Of a DNA stretch of 13,463 nucleotides, positions 7,493 through 13,463 are shown piece by piece (positions within the stretch are counted from its first letter, which is position 1; each line of letters starts with the position of its first letter). Position numbers and translations under genes: made by a program. The stretch is from Chloroflexota bacterium (GTDB lineage Bacteria; Chloroflexota; Dehalococcoidia; Lucifugimonadales; Lucifugimonadaceae): NCBI GenBank assembly GCA_016189845.1, contig JACPRT010000087.1, forward strand, positions 1 to 13,463. The letters run 5' to 3'. The notes below the pieces were generated by a model. It ran no database searches and was not told the DNA's origin. It saw only the letters and a list, made by a program, of their open reading frames with translations.

Positions 7493-8310
7493 GTGCTGAC
7501 GATAGTTGGGCCGCGAGAGTTCTGGCACGCAGCTGATCTGTCTGCGAAATTCAGTTCGATCGACCCAAGAGTTCCCGGGCTCGATCCGGAAGGTCTCGAA
7601 ATAAATCTGCGACGCTCCGAGTTCGTCCGGCCGGCCGCTGTGTTGTGGTGCGCCGTCTACGGTTCGCTGGCGCGGAATCAGCGCGTTCCGGTCCGGCTGT
7701 TGGCCCCGGAGAACCTGGGCGTTTCCATACACCTGAAGTCTGTTGGCCTTTTCCATGCGCTGCAGGAATGTGGCGTCGACGTCGACGACCGTGGCGTGCG
7801 AGATCGAGTCGACAGCAAGATTGTGCTGCCAGTGACGAAGTTCGGGACGGAAGCGGAAGTCGAAGAACTCGCCAACGTGGCGCTCGAGCGAGTAATCGAA
7901 CGCGAGCTCGGGGCGTCCAATCTCAGGCCGATCGTGGCAGAGGTCTTCGCCGAGCTTGCAATGAATGCGGTCCAGCACGCAGAGTCTCCAATTCCCGCGT
8001 TCGGGTTGATTCAGTTCTACGGTTTCGGGACAACTGCGAGATTCGTGTGTGTTGTCCGAGTCTCCGAAGCCGAGTTCCGTACGACTGGGTTGCTATCGAG
8101 CTGGCCACACGTGAGCTCGTGAGTGGCACTGGTGACCCTCACCGTGGGATTGGCCTGTATCAGATCACCGAAGACATGAGACAGCCGGGCCGACGACTTA
8201 TCTTGCATTCTGGAATTGGGCTGCTGAGTATTGACGAACGGGCGGAAACGGCAGCAAAGCGGGTACCGTTATTTCCTGGGACGCTCGCATATGCGTCAGT
8301 GCCTACCTAA
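7493..8310 (+). pseudogene. STAS-like + HATPase anti-sigma-type regulator, frameshifted
   Basis: From GTG 7493 the frame encodes an N-terminal STAS-like domain (about residues 1-95; VRPAAVLWCAVYGSLARNQ, then VSIHLKSVGLFHAL) and the first part of a GHKL/HATPase domain with the N box E154-x3-N158-x3-H162 (ELAMNAVQHA). It then reads FVCVVRVSE and stops at 8122. The rest of the ATPase lies in another frame: DWVAIELATREL, SGTGDP, the G2 box RGIGLYQI (8142-8165) and LFPGT, ending with TAA at 8310. The G1 box (DxGxG) that should lie between is absent in all three frames, so the break near 8053-8085 is best explained by a small out-of-frame deletion. Intact relatives are anti-sigma/switch-type ATP-binding proteins. 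A DUF4325-like STAS gene follows after 31 bases. No ribosomal slippery site is visible. Confidence 0.7.
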
Positions 8311-8341
8311 GAATTGGCAATGAACAGGGCACTCGTCCGAT

Positions 8342-8686
8342 ATGGAACGTTTGCGGATCTTCGATTACGTTAACAAGCGCGCGCTGGTGACCAGGGCTTC
8401 CGCGCGCCGACTTTGGGAGCCGCTCGTCGAGGTTGCCAAAAAAGCAGGCGACGAATTCGTTGTGGACTTTGAGGGAGTGGAAGCGATTACCCCATCATTC
8501 GTCGACGAATTGATCGGGTTGATTTCGCGACTCCGGAGCGAGTCAAAGCTCGCGATCAGACGAGTCAGATTCGAAAACGTGCCGACGCGCCTGTCGACCG
8601 GTTTTGCCGCTATCGGCCGCGGAAGAGGCGCCGAGCTAGCCGAAATGGGGCCTAATGTCTGGTCTACCGCTTGGGGGCCCAACTAG
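8342..8686 (+). CDS. DUF4325-like STAS-type protein
   Basis: A 114-residue protein with the core VVDFEGVEAITPSFVDELIGLI (split as VVDFEGVEAI, 40-49, and TPSFVDELIGLI, 50-61), the pattern of STAS-like DUF4325 domains: a beta strand, a Ser/Thr turn and a helix, as in anti-sigma-factor antagonists. S52 sits where phosphorylatable antagonists carry Ser or Thr, but phosphorylation is not shown. It lies 31 bases after the broken STAS-HATPase gene. In working systems the ATPase would bind or phosphorylate such a partner; here the partner is damaged, so this gene may be an orphan. The start ATG has only a weak purine stretch upstream (AACAGGG). The last 20 residues look unstructured. Confidence 0.7.
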   Translation: MERLRIFDYVNKRALVTRASARRLWEPLVEVAKKAGDEFVVDFEGVEAITPSFVDELIGLISRLRSESKLAIRRVRFENVPTRLSTGFAAIGRGRGAELAEMGPNVWSTAWGPN

Positions 8687-8966
8687 GGAAGCGTCGTTGC
8701 ACAGTTCGCCTTTTGGCAACTCCCGTTCCGACCCGTTGCGGATATCGTCCGGCCAGACGTGTCCCACTGCTGCGACGCCAACTCATCCTTCCGCATCGCC
8801 GCCCTCGTCGACTCACACGTCGCCGCGGGAGTCCAACGCGACGCCTGTGTCCCGACCTTTCGCGAAATCCGAAGACCTCCTGCCATAAAAACGCCCTGCA
8901 TCCCGTGGGCGCTGGGGTTTGTTCGTCGGCGCAGTTGCGTCGGACAGGCAAGGCGCTCCGAAGAGG
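8687..8966. other. Non-coding or unrecognised stretch
   Basis: 280 bases between the STAS gene and the end of the SRPBCC gene. Several short frames are open on both strands (for example 8655-8888 plus and 8683-8901 minus), but their translations are rich in Ser, Thr, Pro and Arg, overlap one another and show no domain I recognise. No terminator hairpin with a T run, tRNA or repeat is visible. Confidence 0.4.
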
Positions 8967-9395
8967 TTAGCGTCCGCCGCCCTCGAGATGCTTCTGGAGG
9001 GCGCCGTTGGACCTCTGCAGGTTCTTTCGCATCATCCCGCCCATGAACGGGAGCATCAGGATCGCAAAGCCCTTGGCCTTGCCCGTCGCCGTGTGATCGA
9101 TCACGGTCTTGTCGCCGCTCGAACTCATCTCCATCAGATGAGTCATGTCGGCCATTCTAGCGCGGCCGACCAGCTTGAATCTCTTGCCGGGCTCGTGCTC
9201 CAGGATTTCGAGCTCCATTCGCCCGAAACCCTTGGCCTGTATCCGGAATTTGGCCCCTGCGCCACTGCCGCCGCTGACTTTCTTCGTCTCTCCGGCCATC
9301 GGGTTCCATTTTGGGTAGTTCTCTATATCGGCAACGACCTTGGAGAGCTCTTCGGGCTTGCATTTGATTTCCTGGTGCAATTTGATCGTCGGCAT
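8967..9395 (-). CDS. SRPBCC-family protein (polyketide cyclase/START-like)
   Basis: A 142-residue protein of the SRPBCC helix-grip fold, which binds a hydrophobic ligand in a deep cavity. It starts PTIKLHQEIKCKPEELSKVVADIENYPKWNP, typical of the family (strand, helix, then YPKWNP at 27-32, where a Trp-containing turn is common). It then has the strand pairs GAKFRI, RMELEIL and KRFKLVG, and ends in a long Met-rich helix (about 108-137, LMLPFMGGMMRKN). The ligand and role are unknown; relatives include polyketide cyclases and lipid-transfer proteins. ATG 9395 is preceded by AAGGGGAA with a 5-base spacer. A promoter-like TTGACA-17-TAGGCT lies upstream. It stands alone, divergent from the aldolase. 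Confidence 0.85.
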   Translation of the reverse strand: MPTIKLHQEIKCKPEELSKVVADIENYPKWNPMAGETKKVSGGSGAGAKFRIQAKGFGRMELEILEHEPGKRFKLVGRARMADMTHLMEMSSSGDKTVIDHTATGKAKGFAILMLPFMGGMMRKNLQRSNGALQKHLEGGGR

Positions 9396-9463
9396 ACGAG
9401 TTCCCCTTCCGATTCGGCAAGCCCGCGTCGACTCTCAAAAGCCGTGGCAGGAAACGAGCCACG

Positions 9464-9492
9464 AGCCTACGTACGAAACCGGAGCTTGTCAA
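9464..9492 (-). promoter_or_regulatory. Promoter-like site for the SRPBCC gene
   Basis: On the minus strand, TTGACA (9492-9487) is followed by a 17-base spacer and TAGGCT (9469-9464). The -35 box is a perfect sigma-70-type match and the -10 box matches three of six. Transcription would start about 60 bases before the ATG at 9395. It is the clearest promoter-like pair in the window. Confidence 0.4.
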
Positions 9493-9544
9493 TGTCGCGT
9501 CGGGGCGCCGTCCCGAATTGACTGTTGGCCGCCGTTGCAACACC

Positions 9545-10348
9545 ATGCACGGTGCCATGGGTGACCTGCCAACTTTCATCAGCAATCCGGCCAAGAACCG
9601 GCTCAAAGCCGGGGAGCCTGTCCTCGTCTTCAACGTGTTCGAGTCGCTCAGGCCATCGTTCATCAAGATCATCAAGCAGACCGGTTACCACATGCTCATG
9701 ATCGAAACCGAGCATGTACTGCACGACGAATACGCGCTGACGAACTTCATCATCAGTGCCCGCGACAACGGTCTGAGCCCGCTGATCACCGTTCCTACCA
9801 CTGACCGCCTTCTCGTTTCCAGGCTCCTGGACGCGGGCGCGCTCGGTATCAATCTGTGCCATTCGGAGACGCGAGGGCAGGTCGATGATCTGGTCCGCTG
9901 GATGAAGTACCCGCCCGCCGGAGAGCGGGCGCTGGCGATGGGGGCGAATGTCGACTACCAGGTCGCGGATGCTGAGCAGTACTGCCGGGAGGCCAACCAG
10001 GCGACGTTGCTGATGCTAAAAATCGAGTCCTGGAGAGGCGTCGTAAACGCCGAGGAGTTGCTGGGCAACGAATGGATCGACGGCATTGTCTTCGGACCCG
10101 GCGATCTCGCTGCGAGCATGGGCCACCATGGCCAGTGGCGGCATCCGAAGGTGCTGGAGGCAATGGAGAGGGTGATCGAAATGGCCCTGGCGCGCGGAAT
10201 CGCCGTCGAGCCGGCGGAGTTTCCGCGGGATAAGGCCGAATATGCAAGGCAGCGGAGCCGCGGCATCCAGATCTTCGGACAGACGCGGCAGACCGAGTAC
10301 GAGCTGCTCAGGGACGCTGCGGAACGAGCCCTCGCGCAGTACCGGTAA
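9545..10348 (+). CDS. HpcH/HpaI aldolase-family protein
   Basis: A 267-residue TIM-barrel protein of the HpcH/HpaI (class II pyruvate aldolase / citrate lyase beta) family. Known members split or form 4-hydroxy-2-oxo acids using a divalent metal. Visible landmarks are ETEH with the catalytic-type His (H57), GALGINLCHSET, KYPPAGERAL (121-130), the metal ligand E161 in LKIES and D187 in FGPGDLAASMG. The segment that usually reads PxVRxP, whose Arg holds the pyruvate carboxylate, is PLITVP here (T82), so the substrate may differ. Starts are uncertain: TTG 9518, ATG 9545 and ATG 9557 are in frame, and none has a strong Shine-Dalgarno sequence. ATG 9545 is a compromise. The gene is convergent with the phosphotriesterase-family gene 47 bases away. 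Confidence 0.85.
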   Translation: MHGAMGDLPTFISNPAKNRLKAGEPVLVFNVFESLRPSFIKIIKQTGYHMLMIETEHVLHDEYALTNFIISARDNGLSPLITVPTTDRLLVSRLLDAGALGINLCHSETRGQVDDLVRWMKYPPAGERALAMGANVDYQVADAEQYCREANQATLLMLKIESWRGVVNAEELLGNEWIDGIVFGPGDLAASMGHHGQWRHPKVLEAMERVIEMALARGIAVEPAEFPRDKAEYARQRSRGIQIFGQTRQTEYELLRDAAERALAQYR

Positions 10349-10395
10349 GGGACAGGCGTATCAGGTGAGGCCCAGGCACCCAGAGCGCCGATCAA

Positions 10396-11451
10396 TCACA
10401 CGAAGGTCAGTACCCGCCGCGGGTTCTCGATGAGCAGCATATCGATCTGCGCCTGGCTCATCCCCTTGCGCTTCATCCAACCGGTAATGGTCGATGGGAT
10501 GTGGTCGAACCCGTGGCCGCCGTACTCCCGAAGGCGGTGCTTCGTGCAGTTGTCGTGCGCCAGTACCACCCGCTCGAGGTGGCCGTCCCAGATGAGCCCC
10601 ATCAACTGTTCGATGCGCTGATAATCGGATGGCATGAACGTATTCGGAGCATGCGGCGGGAACGGCGACTCGAGACCGAACGTGTCGTACTCGATGTAGG
10701 TGCCCGTCGCTGCCAGCTCCCGCAGGATCGCTCGGTCGTAAATTCGGATGTCCACGTGCGACATCACGGTCCTGCTCAGGTCCCCACCTTCGCGGTCAAT
10801 GTACTTCACGATCTCGATGGGCGCCTTCTGGTCGCGGCCCGGGTGGATAAGGAGCGGCGCACCGGTCGCCCGCTGGGCGGCAACGGCGGCGGCGACGGAC
10901 TTCTTCTCGTTGTCCGTCCACGGCCACGAGCAACCGATTTCGCCGATTATTCCACTGCGAATCCCGGTGTCGCCCACGCCGACCTCGATGTCTCGAACGA
11001 TCTCGTCGGTGATGCTGTCGACGGTCATCGATGAGAAGTTCTTCGGGTGGGCCGGGCCGACGTAGTATCCGGCGCCCATGACGACGTGGATTCCGGCCGC
11101 CCGGCTTATCTTCGCGAGTGCCTCGGGGTTGCGGTGGATGCCAATGCTGGTGGCGTCGACAAGCGTGCCACCGCCAGCATCCCTGTAGCGAGCTGCCTCT
11201 CTGGTCGCCAGTTCCACGTCCGTCTGTACGAGGTTGTCGCGGTTCGACGACCAGTTGACGCGTATCCAGCCCAGGTTTGCGAGACCGACCTCTTCCTCAG
11301 CCAGCCGCCGGCCATTTTCGTTTCCGGGGTCGACAAAGACGACGCTGAGATCTATGAGCAGGTGCTCATGCGTGAGGGTGATGCCCAGATCTTGCGGGTC
11401 CACTGGGCCACGCACCGTCAGGACCTTTCCTTTTGCGTCTCTTGCAGTCAT
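10396..11451 (-). CDS. Phosphotriesterase-family metal hydrolase
   Basis: A 351-residue amidohydrolase-superfamily protein of the phosphotriesterase type, a soluble binuclear-metal hydrolase. The metal ligands are all visible: H28-E-H30 in TLTHEH, E171 in IIGEIG where true phosphotriesterases have a carbamylated Lys, H203 in LLIHPG, H232 in VMSHVD, and D300 in VLAHDN. The Glu bridge places it with the phosphotriesterase-homology group and lactonase-like relatives rather than organophosphate hydrolases. Known relatives open lactones or cleave phosphoesters, so an ester or lactone substrate is likely but not proven. Length is normal. The ATG has only a weak AAGAAA upstream. A hairpin and a promoter-like pair lie in the leader. 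It is divergent from the P-loop kinase-like gene and convergent with the aldolase. Confidence 0.9.
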   Translation of the reverse strand: MTARDAKGKVLTVRGPVDPQDLGITLTHEHLLIDLSVVFVDPGNENGRRLAEEEVGLANLGWIRVNWSSNRDNLVQTDVELATREAARYRDAGGGTLVDATSIGIHRNPEALAKISRAAGIHVVMGAGYYVGPAHPKNFSSMTVDSITDEIVRDIEVGVGDTGIRSGIIGEIGCSWPWTDNEKKSVAAAVAAQRATGAPLLIHPGRDQKAPIEIVKYIDREGGDLSRTVMSHVDIRIYDRAILRELAATGTYIEYDTFGLESPFPPHAPNTFMPSDYQRIEQLMGLIWDGHLERVVLAHDNCTKHRLREYGGHGFDHIPSTITGWMKRKGMSQAQIDMLLIENPRRVLTFV

Positions 11452-11473
11452 TTTTTCGGCCGTTTCTTAACCA

Positions 11474-11497
11474 GGCTCGGGGAGTTCGAACCGAGCC
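11474..11497. repeat. Inverted repeat in the leader of the phosphotriesterase-family gene
   Basis: GGCTCGG (11474-11480) and CCGAGCC (11491-11497) are perfect complements around a 10-base centre, GGAGTTCGAA, which itself contains the palindrome TTCGAA. It lies 23 bases before the ATG at 11451. It could be a regulator-binding operator or an RNA hairpin near the ribosome binding site. No T run follows on either strand, so it is not a classical terminator. Confidence 0.4.
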
Positions 11498-11521
11498 GGG
11501 TGCCGTGCTCGGTCACCGCGT

Positions 11522-11549
11522 CTTATGCAGGTGGCATGATACGTCCCAA
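11522..11549 (-). promoter_or_regulatory. Weak promoter-like pair for the phosphotriesterase-family gene
   Basis: On the minus strand, TTGGGA (11549-11544), a 16-base spacer and CATAAG (11527-11522), each matching the sigma-70 consensus at four of six. This would place the inverted repeat at 11474-11497 in the transcribed leader. The match is weak for GC-rich DNA and may be chance. Confidence 0.22.
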
Positions 11550-11603
11550 CAGAACGAGAGGTTCGCGACGCCCATCAGCTCAGCGGGCGACTACAATTCG
11601 ACG

Positions 11604-12173
11604 ATGTCCGAAATCTGGCTGGTCACAGGCATCCCCGGCGCCGGAAAGACCACTATCGCGAGACTGCTCGCGGCGCGGTTTGAACGAAGCGTGCACCTTG
11701 GGTTCGACGAACTTCAGGAATGGATTGTGTCTGGCGCGGTCTGGCCCGGCGATGAGCCTGCGCTCGAGGCCCAACGTCAGATCGACCTGAGCCGGCGAAA
11801 CCTCTGCCTGTTAGCACGATCCTTCAGCGAGGGCGGGTTCCTGCCGGTGATCGACTACACCGCCAACACCCGGGCGACCATCGCAGACTTCGCGCGCGAG
11901 CTTGCGGGACTCAACCTCAACCTGGCCGTCCTTTCTCCGGGCAAGGCCGTCACCTCTGCCCGCGACGCTATACGCGAAAAGAGCATTCGCCACAAGGCCG
12001 AGCGTGGCATCTCCATCGCGGACAGGTTTGGATATCTGGAAGATGACTTGAAGGCCGAGTTGAGCGGAATCGGCCTCTGGATCGACAACGGGAATCTCAC
12101 ACCAGAAGAGACAGTAGATTCAATCCTGAGAGACCGTGACCGAGCGCGCATCGATCCGTTGATCCTTCGTTGA
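11604..12173 (+). CDS. P-loop ATPase/kinase (AAA_33, phosphotransferase-like)
   Basis: A 189-residue P-loop protein. Walker A is GIPGAGKT (9-16). A second acidic site, GFDELQ (33-38), sits where small kinases bind the phosphate acceptor. The hydrophobic strand LPVIDY (80-85) and the Arg/Lys/His-rich segment at about 120-134 (RDAIREKSIRHKAER) resemble the lid of nucleotide- or small-molecule kinases; LTPEET (165-170) near the C-terminus is common in this group. Known relatives include chloramphenicol phosphotransferase-like and zeta-toxin-like kinases; the acceptor here is unknown. The frame is open further upstream (to 11433) but overlaps the divergent gene there, and MSEIWLVTG at 11604 is the natural start. 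It is probably co-transcribed with the aldo/keto reductase, whose start is 35 bases downstream. Confidence 0.82.
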   Translation: MSEIWLVTGIPGAGKTTIARLLAARFERSVHLGFDELQEWIVSGAVWPGDEPALEAQRQIDLSRRNLCLLARSFSEGGFLPVIDYTANTRATIADFARELAGLNLNLAVLSPGKAVTSARDAIREKSIRHKAERGISIADRFGYLEDDLKAELSGIGLWIDNGNLTPEETVDSILRDRDRARIDPLILR

Positions 12174-12195
12174 CGGTCAGAAGGCCCTTGAAAAC

Positions 12196-12201
12196 AGGAG
12201 G
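12196..12201 (+). promoter_or_regulatory. Ribosome binding site fixing a TTG start
   Basis: AGGAGG, 7 bases before TTG 12209. It supports this TTG over the upstream TTG at 12170 and gives the normal N-terminus of the aldo/keto reductase (MERKKLGRTGLEVSRLGLG). Confidence 0.65.
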
Positions 12202-12208
12202 CATCGAA

Positions 12209-13132
12209 TTGGAACGAAAGAAACTCGGCAGAACCGGGCTTGAGGTGAGCCGCCTTGGCCTGGGTCTATCGGAGACGGGCTTCAATCTCCCTCAGGACCA
12301 GATCGCCCAGGCTACCCGGGTCCTCAACGACGCATTGGACGGGGGCGTCAACTTCCTCGTCTCGGCCGAGTGCTACGGGCTCTCCGAGGAACAGATTGGC
12401 GTCGCCGTATCGCACAGGCGTAACGAATACGTCCTGGCGACGAAGTGCGGGCACTTCATGCCCCGCGGTCAGGGCCCGGACTGGACACGCGAATTGATCC
12501 TGGAACAGATCGATCGCTCCCTCAAGAAGATGAAAACTGATCACGTCGACTTGCTGCAGCTCCATTCCTGCTCGGTCGAGGTGCTCGAAAAGGGCGAGGT
12601 CACCCGCGCTCTGCAGGACATTCGGAAGGCGGGCAAGACCCGATTCATCGGCTACTCGGGCGACAACGCCAATGCCGAGTGGGCGGTGAACAGCGGTTTA
12701 TTCGACACGCTTCAGACCTCGTTCAACCTGGTCGACCAGAAGGCACGGAAGACGTTATTCCCGGACGCAGAGAAGCGCGGCATGGGGGTGATCGTGAAGC
12801 GTCCGATCGCGAACGCCGCATGGGGCGCCGCCGCCGATCCCCGCCCGTATCAACATCTCCCCAGCTACACCGAGGAGTACTTTCGCAGGGCTCAGTCGAT
12901 GCAGGCGGAGGGGCCGATCCCTGGAGATCCGGGCGACCGAATCCTGCTCGCGATCGGGTTCACGTTCGCCCACCCGGAAGTCGACGTCGCGATTGTCGGC
13001 ACGCAGCGCCCCGAACACCTACGCTCAAACATCGAAATGGTGAGCAAGCGGCCTCCCCTTTCCACCGATGCGGTGAAAGCGCTTCACGATCGCTACGACC
13101 GGGTTTCGGGGAACTGGGAGCAACGAGGCTAG
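12209..13132 (+). CDS. Aldo/keto reductase without the catalytic Asp
   Basis: A 307-residue aldo/keto reductase with the usual TIM-barrel order: KKLGRTGLEVSRLGLG at the N-terminus, GGVNF (45-49), Y56 in ECYG, K79 in LATKCG, H119 in LLQLHS, FIGYSGDN, and a C-terminal PEVDVAIVGTQRPEHLRSN nucleotide-binding segment. The family reduces aldehydes or ketones with NADPH through an Asp-Tyr-Lys-His tetrad. Tyr, Lys and His are present, but the Asp (normally xDTAxxYG or xDSAxxYG) is Val51: LVSAECYG, codon GTC. One base (GAC) would restore it. It follows the P-loop gene by 35 bases and probably shares its transcript. Its TAG stop overlaps the stop of the convergent VOC gene through a CTAG palindrome. 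Confidence 0.88.
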   Translation: MERKKLGRTGLEVSRLGLGLSETGFNLPQDQIAQATRVLNDALDGGVNFLVSAECYGLSEEQIGVAVSHRRNEYVLATKCGHFMPRGQGPDWTRELILEQIDRSLKKMKTDHVDLLQLHSCSVEVLEKGEVTRALQDIRKAGKTRFIGYSGDNANAEWAVNSGLFDTLQTSFNLVDQKARKTLFPDAEKRGMGVIVKRPIANAAWGAAADPRPYQHLPSYTEEYFRRAQSMQAEGPIPGDPGDRILLAIGFTFAHPEVDVAIVGTQRPEHLRSNIEMVSKRPPLSTDAVKALHDRYDRVSGNWEQRG

Positions 13133-13463
13133 GGGCTGCCGAAAGGTTGGAATAGCTCAATCGGATTCCCAGATGGGTCCTCGATCAAGACTTGCTTGCC
13201 ACCCGTGCCCTTCACGATGTCGTTCCTGAAACGCGCTCCAGCGTTCTTTAATTTCTGGACAGTGGCTTCGATGTCCTCGACTTCGATCTGAATTCTGTTC
13301 CACCCACCCGGAGCAGGAAGCTTGCCGCCCTGTATGGCTTGCCCGGCGCCGCCAGCTCAAGGACGGTTGAGCAATAACCGCATATCCCAAAGAGACATAC
13401 GGGCGAAGCCCGGCGCCGGATGTATATCGACCTTGAAGCCGAGCGAATCGACGTAGAAAGGAA
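13129..13463 (-). pseudogene. VOC/glyoxalase-family gene with an in-frame stop (5' end beyond the window)
   Basis: Reading leftwards from the edge, one frame gives the second half of a vicinal-oxygen-chelate protein: FYVDSLGFKVDIHP, SLWDMRLLLNRP, then, after a TGA at 13359-13357, AGGAGQAIQGGKLPAPGGWN, RIQIEVEDIEATV, NAGARFRNDIV, GGKQVLIEDPSGNPIELFQP and a TAG stop. The sequence on both sides of the TGA is in the same frame and fits the family, where Gly (GGA) is usual at that point, so a single G-to-T change explains it. The metal-ligand Glu in NPIELF is present. The gene is therefore broken or the base is an error. It is convergent with the aldo/keto reductase (stops overlap). Confidence 0.75.

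Noticed and set aside
8040..8100. Programmed ribosomal frameshifting in the ATPase gene
   Set aside because: No slippery heptamer or obvious downstream structure is seen, and the G1 box is missing altogether, which frameshifting could not explain.
8655..8901. Short frames on both strands after the STAS gene
   Set aside because: Low-complexity translations, mutual overlap, no ribosome binding site that stands out and no recognised domain.
10349..10395. Bidirectional terminator between the convergent aldolase and hydrolase genes
   Set aside because: The 47-base gap has no convincing stem-loop with a T run on either strand.
11474..11530. A tRNA-like GTTCGAA in the divergent region
   Set aside because: GTTCGAA resembles a tRNA T-loop, but the flanking bases do not form a five-base-pair T-stem and no acceptor, D or anticodon arm can be drawn.
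13357..13359. Selenocysteine at the in-frame TGA of the VOC gene
   Set aside because: No redox role is expected at this position, relatives usually have Gly, and no SECIS-like hairpin is evident after the codon.
1..13463. CRISPR array, insertion sequence or phage genes
   Set aside because: No regularly spaced direct repeats, transposase, integrase or terminal inverted repeats were seen.

Overview
This is a 13.5 kb window of GC-rich bacterial DNA with sparse signals, tightly packed on one half and patchier on the other. The mix suggests an environmental Chloroflexota-like genome (Dehalococcoidia / SAR202 type): short-chain dehydrogenase, mandelate-racemase-type enzyme, HpcH/HpaI aldolase, phosphotriesterase-family hydrolase, aldo/keto reductase and VOC protein beside a surface-glycan operon. 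This is an inference from gene content and style; no rRNA or other marker gene is present.

Left half (1-6151, all minus strand): one five-gene operon. In transcription order it encodes a B12-binding radical SAM enzyme, a DPM1-type GT2 glycosyltransferase, a GT4 glycosyltransferase, a multi-membrane-span GT-C-like protein and, running off the left edge, one polypeptide joining a polymerase-beta-type nucleotidyltransferase to a class I SAM methyltransferase. Genes overlap or lie within 25 bases of each other. The set looks like a pathway that activates a sugar on a lipid carrier, builds and modifies a glycan and transfers it outside the membrane. The nucleotidyltransferase-methyltransferase fusion is the least familiar part.

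Centre (6152-8966): a 270-base divergent gap with a possible RidA-like N-terminal remnant, then an intact SDR dehydrogenase. It is followed by a 43-codon stump of a mandelate racemase/muconate lactonizing enzyme, a STAS + HATPase regulator broken by a frameshift at the position of its missing ATP-binding G1 box, and a small DUF4325-like STAS protein. A 280-base stretch after that has no convincing gene.

Right part (8967-13463): an SRPBCC protein (minus) diverges from an HpcH/HpaI-family aldolase (plus). The aldolase converges on a phosphotriesterase-family hydrolase (minus), which diverges from a P-loop kinase-like protein (plus). A tightly linked aldo/keto reductase (plus) follows and converges, with a CTAG stop overlap, on a VOC/glyoxalase gene that runs off the right edge and carries an in-frame stop. 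The theme is small-molecule catabolism or detoxification.

Several genes in the right two thirds are broken or lack a key residue: the MLE stump, the frameshifted ATPase, an aldolase without its usual Arg, an aldo/keto reductase without its catalytic Asp, and the VOC gene with a stop. Either this accessory region is decaying, or the assembly contains base errors; raw reads would decide.
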